64,000 nucleotides of DNA, taken from assembly GCA_015075545.1 (NCBI GenBank), contig JABTUC010000002.1, positions 558,001 to 622,000 of the forward strand, in the 5' to 3' direction. How positions within the stretch are numbered: the first letter of the stretch is position 1; every line of letters begins with the position of its first letter. The position numbers and the translations under genes were made by a program. Source of the stretch: Ideonella sp. Its GTDB lineage: Bacteria > Pseudomonadota > Gammaproteobacteria > Burkholderiales > Burkholderiaceae_C. Under the pieces are notes generated by a model that was not told the origin of the DNA, searched no databases, and saw only the letters and a list, made by a program, of their open reading frames with translations. Positions 46,904-56,394 of this stretch are shown here, piece by piece.

Positions 46904-49201
46904 TCAGTTCAGCAGGCGCGATGGGTCGGCGTCGAGCTTGGCCAGCGCGGTGCGCGTGGCGCGCACGGTCAGCGACTCCTCCTGCGCCGGCAGCAGCAAC
47001 CCTGCCTGAAGGAAGGCCGCCAGCCGCTGTTGATGGAACAGCACGCATCGCCCCTGCGGAGTCGCGAACAGCGACAACTGCTTGCGCAGGCCCTGCCAGG
47101 CGAGCTGCACCGGCTCGTTGCGATTGCGGTAGTCGAGCATGAACCAGCTGCCCACCTGCAGCTCGCGCGCCCACGCCACCATCGCCGGCGTCGGCATCGA
47201 GCCGCCTTCGCCGACCACCTCGATTTCCGAGCTCTCGTGGCCCGACAGGTCGAGCACCAGCGACTCGTCGATCTGCACGTTGTCGGCATCGGGCAGCAAC
47301 TCCTCGAGCGACTCGAGCCGCTCGGTGAGGTCGTCGATGCGCTCGCTGGAGATCACGGCCGCCTTGGCGGTGAAGGCGGCAGCCAGCGAGTTGTTCAGCG
47401 TCTGGATGTGTTCGTCCTGTTTCTCGGGGCTCATGCCGGCCGAGGCCATGCCGTCGCGCAGCGTCTTCAGCAGCGGCGGCAGGCGGCGCAGTACCTCGGC
47501 GCGCTCCTCGCGCGTGACCTTGGCGCCCGCCGACCAGATGACCTCGGTGGCCGCCTTCTTCATCGCCTTGGTCTGATCGGCCTGTGCCCCGTAGCGCACC
47601 GCGGTGGTGGCCAGCACGTCGGCCCATACCTGGAACAGGAACTGCCGCACCTCGTCCTGGACCGGCACCTCGTTGAGCATCTTGCGCAGCTCGATCGTGT
47701 ACTGGATGGCCAGCGTCTCGCGCTGCTCGATCTGCTGCGCCAGCGAGACGCCTTTGCGCGAGGCCTCGTTCTCGTTCTTGAAGTAGTGCTGCAGGAACTT
47801 CTCGAACTCCACCAGCACCGTCTGGAACACGCGCCGGCCGGTGTCGGGGTAGGCCTCGACCACCTGCACGACGCGCTTGATCTCCTTGGACAAGGCCTCG
47901 CCGGAGTTCTGCGACGACGATGAATCGAAGCCCATCACGCAGGCGCCCATGCGGTCGATCAGGCGGCGCGCCGGGTGATCGATGGTGGCGAAGAAGTCGG
48001 GCTCGCTCACCGCCACGCGCAGCGTCGGCATCTGCAGGCGGGCGAACCAGACACGAATGGTGGCCGGAATGCGATCCTCGGTGAGGATCGACTGGAACAT
48101 CATCGCCACGATCTCGATCGTCGCGCGCTCCACCGGTGTGGTGGCGGCCTGCTTCAGCGCCTGCTTGCGCTGCTGCAACTCGGCCAGCATCTGCGGCGTG
48201 CTGATCGGCTGCGCGTCGGGGCGGTCGGTGCGCGTGACCAACCGCTGCTGCACGTTGACCTGGGCGGAGTTGATCGCCTCGGCGAGCGCCGGCGACACCG
48301 GCTTCAAGTGGGCGGTGTCGCCGAAGCCGGGCATCTGCCGACCGACGAGGCGATTCAGCCGGCTCAGGATCTCGCCGGCGTTCTCGCGGCGCAGCGGCCC
48401 GGCACGCGTCATCAACCGCGTCTCTTCGCCGACACCCCGCGTGGCGCCACCGCTGCCGCCGGTGAGGCCGCCGCGCACCGAGGTCGACGCCGCATCGCCG
48501 GGGTTGGCGCCCAGGGCGCCGGAGAACATGCCGCCGGTGTTGACGCCGCGCGAGCGACGGATCAGCGGCCGCAGGTCGATCTCGGGCATCACGCGCTGCT
48601 CGACCAACCAGCGGTTGGCCTCGTGGTAGGCCTCTTCGACGGCGTGCGCGAATTCCTCGTGCAGCACCGACTGCAGTTCGCGCCAGCCATCGAGGCTCAT
48701 GCCGGCGCCGCGCCAGGCTTCGAGGGCGATGCGCGCCAGCACGTGTGCGCGCACCGGATCGTTGGCGTCGAGTTCGTTGCGCCGTTCCAGCGACGACAGC
48801 CGAGAACGCAGGTCGGAGAACTCCCAGGATGCCCGGTCCATCACCGCCAGCGCCAGGCGCGACGTGAGGATCTCACGCTCGATGGTGTCGTCGTCGACGA
48901 GCGACAGGCCGCCCGCGCCCGGCAGCGGCAGATCGGCAGCGCGTGCCGCGGCAACCGTCTGGCCCATCGCCTTGTACAGGCCATCGGCCACACCGCGCTG
49001 CCAGATCGCGCCGCCGCGTTCCATCGCCTTGAACAGGTCGCGCCGCATCAGCACCACCGCCGGCACCGCCGGTTTGTCGAGCAGCGCGCGGATGGTCTCC
49101 AGCACCGAGCCGGCCAGCGCCGGCAGCGCTGCGATCACCTGATCGGCATACAGCCGTCTTGCCTGGGCGGCGAGATGGCCGGACGCTGCCGTGGCGTTCA
49201 T
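46904..49201 (-). CDS. DUF1631 family protein
   Basis: The 765-residue protein is long, mostly helical and lacks a signal peptide. The region around residues 395-520 (MMFQSILTEDRIPATIRVWF and RLQMPTLRVAVSEPDFFATI) and the C-terminal segment (VGSWFMLDYRNRNEPVQLAW) match the DUF1631 architecture; the end resembles a small beta-barrel PilZ-like module, which I infer only from its strand pattern. No enzymatic motif is seen. Function unknown. It ends 105 bases past the smg stop, convergent with it. Confidence 0.85.
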   Translation of the reverse strand: MNATAASGHLAAQARRLYADQVIAALPALAGSVLETIRALLDKPAVPAVVLMRRDLFKAMERGGAIWQRGVADGLYKAMGQTVAAARAADLPLPGAGGLSLVDDDTIEREILTSRLALAVMDRASWEFSDLRSRLSSLERRNELDANDPVRAHVLARIALEAWRGAGMSLDGWRELQSVLHEEFAHAVEEAYHEANRWLVEQRVMPEIDLRPLIRRSRGVNTGGMFSGALGANPGDAASTSVRGGLTGGSGGATRGVGEETRLMTRAGPLRRENAGEILSRLNRLVGRQMPGFGDTAHLKPVSPALAEAINSAQVNVQQRLVTRTDRPDAQPISTPQMLAELQQRKQALKQAATTPVERATIEIVAMMFQSILTEDRIPATIRVWFARLQMPTLRVAVSEPDFFATIDHPARRLIDRMGACVMGFDSSSSQNSGEALSKEIKRVVQVVEAYPDTGRRVFQTVLVEFEKFLQHYFKNENEASRKGVSLAQQIEQRETLAIQYTIELRKMLNEVPVQDEVRQFLFQVWADVLATTAVRYGAQADQTKAMKKAATEVIWSAGAKVTREERAEVLRRLPPLLKTLRDGMASAGMSPEKQDEHIQTLNNSLAAAFTAKAAVISSERIDDLTERLESLEELLPDADNVQIDESLVLDLSGHESSEIEVVGEGGSMPTPAMVAWARELQVGSWFMLDYRNRNEPVQLAWQGLRKQLSLFATPQGRCVLFHQQRLAAFLQAGLLLPAQEESLTVRATRTALAKLDADPSRLLN

Positions 49202-49228
49202 GGGTGGGTGTAGTAGGGCCGCGCCACT

Positions 49229-50263
49229 CTACACCACGGCACCTGCGTTCGGATCGTTCGGGTCGCGATCCTTGCTTCCTGCGCGGACCAAATCCTCGCG
49301 TTTGACGCCCAGCCACATGGCGATCGCGGCGGCGACGAAAACCGACGAATAGATGCCGAACAGGATGCCGATGGTCAGCGCGACTGCGAAATAGTGCAGG
49401 GTCTGACCACCGAACAGCAGCATCGACAGCACCATCATCTGCGTCGAGCCGTGCGTGATGATGGTGCGGCTCATGGTGCTGGTGATCGCGTGGTCGATGA
49501 CCTCGTGGGTGCTCATCTTGCGATAGCGCCGGAACGCCTCGCGGATGCGATCGAAGATGACGACCGATTCGTTGACCGAATAGCCCAGCACCGCCAGCAC
49601 CGCCGCCAGCACGGCGAGCGAGAATTCCCATTGGAAGAAGGCGAAGAAGCCGAGGATGATCACCACGTCGTGCAGGTTGGCGATGATGGCGGCCACCGAG
49701 AACTTCCACTCGAAGCGGAACGCCAGGTACACCATGATGCCGACCACCACGAAGGCCAGCGCCTTCAGGCCGTGCCAGTACAGCTCCGCGCCGACCGCCG
49801 GTCCGACGATCTCGGTGCGCGACAGCTTCAGCGGCTCCGAGTCGCCGGCGCCGATGCAGGCCGCGCGATCGACGTGCTCGCCCTGCGGCGTGGTGTACTG
49901 GCGCTGCACGACCTTGCCGACCGCGTCGGTGCAGAGCTTGTCGAAGACACGAGCAGCGACTTCGCTCTGCTTCGTGTCGCCGCGCACCGGCAGCCGGATC
50001 AGCACGTCGTGCGAGGTGCCGAAGTTCTGCACCTGCACCTCGCCGAAGCCCAGCGACTCGACGCTTTCGCGCACCTTGTTGATCTCGGCCGTCTGCGCGT
50101 AGCTGACCTCGAGCAGCGTGCCGCCGGTGAACTCGATCGACAGATGCAGGCCGCGGGTGATCAGAAAGAAAACCGCGGCCGCGAAGGTGATGAACGAGAC
50201 GACGTTGAACACCAGCGCATGGCGCATGAACGGGATGTCGCGCTGGATGCGGAAGAACTCCAT
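49229..50263 (-). CDS. secF: Protein translocase subunit SecF
   Basis: Partner of SecD in proton-driven protein export. The 344-residue protein starts MEFFRIQRDIPFMRHALVFN (ATG at 50263 after GGAGGGCG; a GTG just upstream is in frame). It has an N-terminal transmembrane helix, the FTGGTLLEV segment, a periplasmic loop, and a five-helix bundle with GYSVNESVVIFDRIREAFRR. The C-terminal tail is charged. It follows secD after 90 bases. Confidence 0.96.
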   Translation of the reverse strand: MEFFRIQRDIPFMRHALVFNVVSFITFAAAVFFLITRGLHLSIEFTGGTLLEVSYAQTAEINKVRESVESLGFGEVQVQNFGTSHDVLIRLPVRGDTKQSEVAARVFDKLCTDAVGKVVQRQYTTPQGEHVDRAACIGAGDSEPLKLSRTEIVGPAVGAELYWHGLKALAFVVVGIMVYLAFRFEWKFSVAAIIANLHDVVIILGFFAFFQWEFSLAVLAAVLAVLGYSVNESVVIFDRIREAFRRYRKMSTHEVIDHAITSTMSRTIITHGSTQMMVLSMLLFGGQTLHYFAVALTIGILFGIYSSVFVAAAIAMWLGVKREDLVRAGSKDRDPNDPNAGAVV

Positions 50264-50353
50264 CACGCCCTCCGGTTCTGATGGAGCTCTCGGGACAACT
50301 CATCTGCGCGCAGCGCAGGTGACGACTTCACAAAGAACTCCATCGCGTCGGCC

Positions 50354-52225
50354 TCAGCCCTGTGCCGGCGGTATCGCGCCTTGCGGGCGCCAGACCTGGC
50401 CGATCGATACGCTCTTCAGCCGCTTGCGCCGGCCGTACCACAGATTGACCAGTCCGCGCGAGAACAGCACCGCCGAGAACATCGACGTCAGGATGCCCAG
50501 GCAGTGCACGACCGCGAAGCCCTTGATCGGGCCGGTGCCGAAGGCCAGCAGCGCGAGGCCGGCGATCAGCGTGGTCACGTTGGAGTCGAGGATGGTGGCC
50601 CAGGCGCGCTCGTAGCCGGTGTGGATCGCCGCCTGCGGCGTGGCGCCGGCGCGCAGTTCCTCGCGTACGCGCTCGTTGATCAGCACGTTGGCGTCGATCG
50701 CCATGCCCAGCGTGAGCGCGATGGCAGCGATGCCGGGCAGCGTCAGCGTCGCCTGCAGCATCGACAGCACGGCCACCAGCAGCAGCAGGTTGAACGCCAG
50801 CGCCAGCGTCGAGAACACCCCGAACAGCAGGTAGTACGCGCACATGAACACCGCGATCGCCGCGAAGCCGTAGGTGACGCTGTGAAAGCCGCGGTCGATG
50901 TTGTCCTTGCCCAGGCTGGGGCCGATCGTGCGCTCCTCGATGATCTCCATCGGCGCGGCCAGCCCGCCGGCGCGCAGCAGCAGCGCCAGATCGTTGGCGG
51001 CCTCGGTGGTGCCCATGCCGGTGATCTGGAACTGGTTGCCGAACTCGCCCTGGATGCGCGCGACCGTCAGCACCTCCCCCTTGTTCTTCTCGAACAGGAT
51101 CGCGGCCATGTAGTTGCCGACGTTGGCGCGCGTGGTCTCGAGCATGCGCCGGCCGCCCTTGCTGTCGAGCGTGACCGATACCGCCGGCTGGTTGTACTGG
51201 TCGGGCCGCGGCTGCGCGTCGGTCAGCATGTCGCCGGAGGCGATCACGTCCTTGTAGACGATCACCGGTGCACCGCGGCCGACGTTGAAGCGCTCGCGCC
51301 CGAACGGCACCGGGCCGCGGCCCTCGAGCGCAGCGCGTGCCTCGGGCGACATGTCGACCAGGCGGAACTCGAGGTTCGCGGTGCGGCCGATGATGTCCTT
51401 GGCCTTGGCGGTGTCCTGCACGCCGGGCAATTGCACCGACACGCGGTCGCTGCCTTGCTGCTGGATCACCGGCTCCTTGACGCCGAGCTCGTTGACGCGG
51501 TTGTGCAGCGTGGTGATGTTCTGCTGCAGTGCCTGATCCTGCACGCGGCGCATCGCCTCGGGCTTCAGGGTACCGGTCAGCTCGAGCGCGCCGCCACTGC
51601 TGTCGGCCCACTGCAGGTCGGGTATCTGGTCGGCCAGCAGCTTGCGCGCCTGATCGCGCAGGCCGGCCTCGCGAAACCGCACCGTGATCGTCTCGCCATC
51701 GCGCGTGATGCCCGCATGGCGGATGTCCTTCTCGCGCAGCAGGCTGCGTGCGTCGCCGGCGTACGACTCGACCTTCTTCGACAGCGCGGTACGCATGTCG
51801 ACCTGCATCAGGAAGTAGACGCCGCCGCGCAGATCGAGCCCGAGGTACATCGGCAGCGCGTGCAGCCGGGTCAACCACTCCGGCGAGCGCGACAACAGAT
51901 TGAGCGCAACGATGTAGCCGGGGTCGGAAGGGTCGGGGTTGAGGGCCTTGGCGATCGCGTCCTTGGCCTTGAGCTGCGTGTCGGTATCGGCGAAACGCGC
52001 CTTGGCCGAGCCGCCCTCGAACTGCACGAAGTCGGCCTTCACGCCCGCTGCGCCGAGCGCCGACTCGAGGCGCGGCACGATGCTGGCGTCGAGCTTGAGC
52101 GTGGCCTTGCCGCTGGACACCTGCACCGCCGGGGCCTCGCCGTAGAAATTGGGCAACGTGTACAGCAGCCCCACCACCAGCGCGAACGCCAGCAGCAGGT
52201 ACCTCCACAGCGGGTAGCGGTTCAT
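50354..52225 (-). CDS. secD: Protein translocase subunit SecD
   Basis: The 623-residue protein starts MNRYPLWRYLLLAFALVVGLLYTLPNF-like sequence (one N-terminal transmembrane helix), followed by the large periplasmic P1 region with LGLDLRGGVYFLMQVD, and a C-terminal bundle with GMAIDANVLINERVREELR and FGTGPIKGFAV. It has the D-x-x-x-N-type residues used in proton relay. It lies between yajC and secF. Confidence 0.97.
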   Translation of the reverse strand: MNRYPLWRYLLLAFALVVGLLYTLPNFYGEAPAVQVSSGKATLKLDASIVPRLESALGAAGVKADFVQFEGGSAKARFADTDTQLKAKDAIAKALNPDPSDPGYIVALNLLSRSPEWLTRLHALPMYLGLDLRGGVYFLMQVDMRTALSKKVESYAGDARSLLREKDIRHAGITRDGETITVRFREAGLRDQARKLLADQIPDLQWADSSGGALELTGTLKPEAMRRVQDQALQQNITTLHNRVNELGVKEPVIQQQGSDRVSVQLPGVQDTAKAKDIIGRTANLEFRLVDMSPEARAALEGRGPVPFGRERFNVGRGAPVIVYKDVIASGDMLTDAQPRPDQYNQPAVSVTLDSKGGRRMLETTRANVGNYMAAILFEKNKGEVLTVARIQGEFGNQFQITGMGTTEAANDLALLLRAGGLAAPMEIIEERTIGPSLGKDNIDRGFHSVTYGFAAIAVFMCAYYLLFGVFSTLALAFNLLLLVAVLSMLQATLTLPGIAAIALTLGMAIDANVLINERVREELRAGATPQAAIHTGYERAWATILDSNVTTLIAGLALLAFGTGPIKGFAVVHCLGILTSMFSAVLFSRGLVNLWYGRRKRLKSVSIGQVWRPQGAIPPAQG

Positions 52226-52277
52226 GGCCGGTTTCGGGCCCGCGGGGCCGGTGGTCGGGCCGCCGCCTCGGGGGCGA

Positions 52278-52601
52278 TCACTTCAACGTGCCCTTGGGCA
52301 GCACCTGCACCACCGACGAGCGTTGCACCTGCAGTTCGATGCCGTTGGCGACCTCGAGGTGCACGAAGGTCTCGCCCAGCTTGGACACGCGGCCGAGCAG
52401 GCCGCCGGAGGTGACCACCTCGTCGCCCTTGGCCAGCGCCTCGACCATCGCCTTGTGCTCCTTCTGGCGCTTCATCTGCGGGCGGATCATGATGAAGTAC
52501 AGCACCACGAACATCAGCACGATCGGCAGCAGGCTCAGCAGGCTCGATTCGCCGCCACTGGCCGCGGGTGCTGTCTGCGCGAAGGCTTGCGAGATGAACA
52601 C
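52278..52601 (-). CDS. yajC: Preprotein translocase accessory subunit YajC
   Basis: Small membrane partner of SecDF. The 107-residue protein has one transmembrane helix (LLPIVLMFVVLYFIMIRPQ, about residues 25-43) followed by the conserved KRQKEHKAMVEALAKGDEVV and TSGGLLGRVSKLGETFVHLE segments. It heads the yajC-secD-secF unit. The common upstream genes tgt and queA are not adjacent; a thioredoxin-like chaperone gene on the same strand lies there instead. Confidence 0.96.
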   Translation of the reverse strand: MFISQAFAQTAPAASGGESSLLSLLPIVLMFVVLYFIMIRPQMKRQKEHKAMVEALAKGDEVVTSGGLLGRVSKLGETFVHLEVANGIELQVQRSSVVQVLPKGTLK

Positions 52602-52690
52602 GTTCGTTCCTTTGGATTCGGCAGCCCGCGCCAGCGGGCAAAGCGGCGAATTCTAAGCCGTCGACACCCGCTGGCCCGGGCGGCGGCGCG

Positions 52691-53632
52691 TCAGAACAAC
52701 GCCATGCTGAGCTTGCGGCGGTACTGGTCGACCACCGGGTCGCTCGGCGCGGCGGTGGGCCGGCTCGTCACCTCGAGCGCGCCCTTGGCCGCTTCGGGGG
52801 CCGCCTTCGGCGCCGGCTTGCTCATCAGCTCGAGGATCGCGACATAGGTGCGACGTGCGAGCTGCTCGTTCCACTGCTTGTCGCGCATCACGATCTCGAG
52901 CAGTTCGTCCATCGCGTCGGTGAAGCGGCCGGCGGCGAAGTGGCCCTGCGCGAGCTGGAAGCGCGCGTCGAAGTCGCGTTTGTTGGCGGCGATCGCCGAG
53001 CGCAGCGTGTCGGCGCTGCGCAGCGTTGGCGCTTGCTCGCAGGCATCGAGCCACAGCCCGAGGGCGGCGATGCGGCCGTCGAGTGCTGCCTTGCCGGCGA
53101 TCGGTTCGTAGGCCGTGCGCGCCTGCGACAGGCGCTTCAGTTCGATCAGCAACTTCACGTAGTCGCAGCGCGCGCCGTCGTTGCCCGGCGCCACCGCCAC
53201 CGCCTGCTGCAGCTTGGCCAGCGCCGCCTCGGTGTCGCCCTCGGCCTCGAGTGCCTCGGCCTCCTCGGCCTGCGCGTCGGCCTGCGCGTCCTCGCTGCTC
53301 GGCACGTGGCGGTCGAGAAACTGGCGGATCTGCGCCTCGGGCTGCGCGCCGACGAAGCCGTCGATCGGCTGTCCCTGGTCGAACAGCACGCAGAAGGGGA
53401 TCGATCGCACGCCGAAGGCCTGGCTGAGCTGGCCGGCGATCTCGGGCTGCTCGTCGCTGTTGAGCTTGGCCAGCGTGAAGCGGCCGGCGTACTCGCGCTC
53501 GAGCTTCTCGAGCACCGGGCTCAGCGTCTTGCACGGGCCGCACCACGGCGCCCAGATGTCGAGCAGCACCGGCGCGCGCGCCGATGCCTGGATCAGTTCG
53601 GACTCGAAATTCTTGATGGTGATGTCGATCAT
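52691..53632 (-). CDS. cnoX: Thioredoxin-TPR co-chaperone, CnoX/YbbN type
   Basis: The 313-residue protein has an N-terminal thioredoxin fold (about residues 1-108) with an intact [11 protein letters not shown] active site and cis-Pro in SIPFCVLF, and a C-terminal TPR region (from about residue 125: [20 protein letters not shown] and [20 protein letters not shown]). E. coli CnoX lacks the full CxxC pair; here CGPC is present, as in Caulobacter-type members, so it may also be a reductase. The start at 53632 begins the fold ([13 protein letters not shown]). It is divergent from purE. Confidence 0.92.
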   Translation of the reverse strand: MIDITIKNFESELIQASARAPVLLDIWAPWCGPCKTLSPVLEKLEREYAGRFTLAKLNSDEQPEIAGQLSQAFGVRSIPFCVLFDQGQPIDGFVGAQPEAQIRQFLDRHVPSSEDAQADAQAEEAEALEAEGDTEAALAKLQQAVAVAPGNDGARCDYVKLLIELKRLSQARTAYEPIAGKAALDGRIAALGLWLDACEQAPTLRSADTLRSAIAANKRDFDARFQLAQGHFAAGRFTDAMDELLEIVMRDKQWNEQLARRTYVAILELMSKPAPKAAPEAAKGALEVTSRPTAAPSDPVVDQYRRKLSMALF

Positions 53633-53698
53633 GGCCAACGCCGCAGGCAGGCAACGGGCTCGCCGCGCAGCGCCGCGCTCTACGTGGGGTGCGGCGCC

Positions 53699-53704
53699 TA
53701 CAAT
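53699..53704 (+). promoter_or_regulatory. Probable -10 of the purE-purK promoter
   Basis: TACAAT, 5/6 to consensus, lies 32 bases before the preferred purE GTG. No strong -35 is seen. It also overlaps an ATG (53703) that would be an alternative purE start; that start would then lie before the transcription start, which supports the GTG. Confidence 0.45.
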
Positions 53705-53735
53705 GCAAGCCCCTTTTGAGTGCTGTCGAGAGGCC

Positions 53736-54236
53736 GTGTCGTCCACCGATCCTCCCGTCGTCGGCGTGTTGATGGGCTCGTCCAGCGACTGGGAGACCCT
53801 GCAGCACGCGGCTGCGATTCTCGCCGAGTTCGGCGTGCCGCATGAATGCCGGGTGGTTTCGGCGCACCGCATGCCCGACGACATGTTCGCCTACGCCGAG
53901 GGCGCGGTCGCGCGCGGCCTGCGGGCGATCATCGCCGGCGCCGGAGGCGCCGCGCACCTGCCGGGCATGCTGGCAGCCAAGACTTTGGTGCCGGTGCTCG
54001 GCGTGCCGGTGCCGAGCCGCCATCTGCAAGGGGTCGACTCGCTGCACTCGATCGTGCAGATGCCCAAGGGTGTGCCGGTCGCCACCTTCGCGATCGGCGC
54101 GGCCGGTGCCGCCAACGCCGCGCTGTTCGCACTGGCCATGCTGGCGAACGACGACGCTGCCTTGCGCGGCCGGCTCGAGCAGTACCGCGCTGCGCAGACC
54201 GCGGCGGCGCGCGCGATGACGCAGGATCTGAAATGA
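53736..54236 (+). CDS. purE: 5-(carboxyamino)imidazole ribonucleotide mutase
   Basis: Converts N5-CAIR to CAIR in purine synthesis. From the GTG at 53736 (GAGAGG just upstream) the protein has 166 residues and starts [20 protein letters not shown]. The catalytic region includes SAHRMPDDM with the active His and [13 protein letters not shown]. This is class I PurE. Its stop overlaps the purK start (ATGA). The start is supported by the -10 at 53699. Confidence 0.96.
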   Translation: MSSTDPPVVGVLMGSSSDWETLQHAAAILAEFGVPHECRVVSAHRMPDDMFAYAEGAVARGLRAIIAGAGGAAHLPGMLAAKTLVPVLGVPVPSRHLQGVDSLHSIVQMPKGVPVATFAIGAAGAANAALFALAMLANDDAALRGRLEQYRAAQTAAARAMTQDLK

Positions 54237-55384
54237 CCCCGCCGCCGGTGCTCGCGCCGGGCGCGACGCTCGGCGTGCTGGGCGGTGGCCAGCTCGGACG
54301 CATGTTCGTGCATGCGGCGCAGCGCCTGGGCTACCGCTGCATCGTGCTCGACCCCGACCCCGACTCGCCGGCCGGACGAGTGGCCGAGCGCCACCTGCGC
54401 GCCGACTACCTCGACGAGCAGGCGCTCGATGCCCTGGCGCGCGAGGCCGCGGCGGTGACCACCGAGTTCGAGAACGTGCCGGCGCAGGCGCTGCGCCGGC
54501 TGGCCGAGCGCGCGCCGGTGGCACCCGGCGCCGCCGCGGTGGCCGTCTGTCAGGATCGTGCGCTCGAGAAGACGCTGTTCGCCCGCTGCGGCGTGCCGTG
54601 CGCGCCGCATGCGCTGATCGACGGCGATGCCGCGCTGGCGGCGGTGCCCGGGCCGCTGCTGCCCGGCATCCTGAAGACCGCGCAGCTCGGCTACGACGGC
54701 AAAGGCCAGCGCGGCGTCGACGATCGGGCTCAGCTTGCCGCGGCATGGCGTGCGCTCGGTGGCGTGCGCTGCGTGCTCGAGCAGCGGCTGGCGCTGGCCA
54801 GCGAAATCAGCGTCGTGCTCGCGCGCACGAGCGGCGACGAGATCGTCAGCTACCCCCCGTTTCGCAATCTGCATCGCGACGGCATCCTGGCGGTGACGCA
54901 GTGGCCCGCTGCCATCGACGCGGCGCTGGCCCGTGACGCCGACCGCGCGGCGAGGGCGCTGGCGCGCGCGCTCGACTATGTCGGCGTGCTGTGCGTCGAG
55001 TTCTTCGTCGACCAGGCGGGCCGATTGCACGCCAACGAGATGGCGCCGCGGCCGCACAACTCGGGCCACTGCACGATCGACGCCGCCGATGTCAGCCAGT
55101 TCGACTGGCAGGTGCGCACGCTGGCGGGGCTGCCGCTGGCGGCGCCGCGCGTGCATTCGAGCGCGTTGATGCTCAACCTGCTGGGCGACCTGTGGCGCGA
55201 CGGCCAGCCGCCCGATTGGACCGCTGTGCTGGCGATGCCGGGCGCGCGCCTGCAGCTCTACGGCAAGCGCGAGGCACGGCCCGGCCGCAAGATGGGGCAC
55301 CTCACGCTGACGGCGGGCAGCGCCGAGGCGGCCGAGGCGCTGGCGCGCGAGGCCGCGCGCCAGCTCGGGCTCGCCCCCTGGTGA
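54233..55384 (+). CDS. purK: 5-(carboxyamino)imidazole ribonucleotide synthase
   Basis: ATP-grasp enzyme making N5-CAIR from AIR, bicarbonate and ATP. The 383-residue protein has [20 protein letters not shown] at the start, [25 protein letters not shown], and [20 protein letters not shown] with NSGHCTIDA. It works with the overlapping purE. purC lies 22 kb away. Confidence 0.97.
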   Translation: MTPPPVLAPGATLGVLGGGQLGRMFVHAAQRLGYRCIVLDPDPDSPAGRVAERHLRADYLDEQALDALAREAAAVTTEFENVPAQALRRLAERAPVAPGAAAVAVCQDRALEKTLFARCGVPCAPHALIDGDAALAAVPGPLLPGILKTAQLGYDGKGQRGVDDRAQLAAAWRALGGVRCVLEQRLALASEISVVLARTSGDEIVSYPPFRNLHRDGILAVTQWPAAIDAALARDADRAARALARALDYVGVLCVEFFVDQAGRLHANEMAPRPHNSGHCTIDAADVSQFDWQVRTLAGLPLAAPRVHSSALMLNLLGDLWRDGQPPDWTAVLAMPGARLQLYGKREARPGRKMGHLTLTAGSAEAAEALAREAARQLGLAPW

Positions 55385-55391
55385 GGCTGGA

Positions 55392-56366
55392 TTGACGATC
55401 GTCTCCGGAGCTGGCAGTGCCGGTATCGAGCAGGCGGCGCAGCGCCTGGCCGCCGGCGGCCTGGTGGCGCTGCCGACCGAGACCGTTTACGGCCTGGCCG
55501 CGCGCGCCGACGACGACACAGCGGTGGCTGCCATCTTTGCCGCCAAGGGCCGGCCGGCCGATCACCCGCTGATCGTGCACGTGCGCAGCCGCGACGAGGC
55601 GCTGGGCTTCGCGGCGGGGTTGAACGATGCCGCCGAGCGCCTGATCGCGGCCTTCTGGCCTGGGCCGGTGACGGTGATCGTGCCGCGCGCGCCGGGGCGC
55701 GCCGACGCCGCGGCGGCGCGCCTGCCGACGCTGGCGCTGCGCTGCCCCGCCCATCCGGTGGCGCGCGCGCTGCTCGAGCGCTGCGCGCAACTCGGGGTGC
55801 CCGGGCTGGCTGCGCCGAGCGCCAACCGCTTCGGCCACGTCAGCCCGACCACGGCGCAACACGTCGCCGACGAGTTGGGCGACGAACTGCTGGTGCTCGA
55901 TGGTGGTGCCTGCGAGCACGGCATCGAATCGGCGATCGTCGATTGCTCGGGTGCGGCGCCGGCGCTGCTGCGGCCGGGCGTCGTCTCGCGCGAACGGCTC
56001 GAACAGGCGCTGGGCGCCGCGTTGCGCGAGCCCGATGAGCGCAGCCCCGGCGCCCCGGGCACGCTCGAGAGCCACTACGCGCCACGCGCCACCCTGCGCC
56101 TGATGAGCGCCGCCGAGGTGAAATCGGCGCTGCAGGTGCTGCCGGCGTCGATTCAGGGGCTGGCTGTATATTCGCGCTCGGCGCCGCGGCGTCACCCGCT
56201 GGTGCAGGTGATGCCCGACGACCCTCGGGCGGTGGCGCGCGAGCTGTTCGCGGTGCTGCGCGCGTTCGATGCCCGGGGCGTCAAGCTGATCTGGGTCGAG
56301 CAGCCGCCCGACACGCCGGAGTGGGAAGGCGTCAACGACCGCTTGCAACGTGCGGCCGCGCATTGA
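55392..56366 (+). CDS. L-threonylcarbamoyladenylate synthase, Sua5 type
   Basis: Makes threonylcarbamoyl-AMP for tRNA t6A37. The 324-residue protein has the YrdC fold (LPTETVYGLAARADDDTAVA, IFAAKGRPADHPLIVHV, SANRFGHVSPTT) in the first 200 residues and then an extra C-terminal Sua5 domain, so it is the long Sua5/YwlC form and not the short TsaC. The start is a TTG at 55392, seven bases after purK, because no ATG or GTG precedes the fold. tsaB, for the next step of the pathway, is 1 kb downstream. Confidence 0.93.
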   Translation: MTIVSGAGSAGIEQAAQRLAAGGLVALPTETVYGLAARADDDTAVAAIFAAKGRPADHPLIVHVRSRDEALGFAAGLNDAAERLIAAFWPGPVTVIVPRAPGRADAAAARLPTLALRCPAHPVARALLERCAQLGVPGLAAPSANRFGHVSPTTAQHVADELGDELLVLDGGACEHGIESAIVDCSGAAPALLRPGVVSRERLEQALGAALREPDERSPGAPGTLESHYAPRATLRLMSAAEVKSALQVLPASIQGLAVYSRSAPRRHPLVQVMPDDPRAVARELFAVLRAFDARGVKLIWVEQPPDTPEWEGVNDRLQRAAAH

Positions 56367-56394
56367 GCGACGCGCGCCGGGGAATGGATTTGGC

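Noticed and set aside
53703-53735. ATG at 53703 as the purE start
   Set aside because: It is part of the TACAAT -10 element and adds a Cys-rich leader not seen in PurE; the GTG at 53736 has a ribosome site and the conserved N-terminus.
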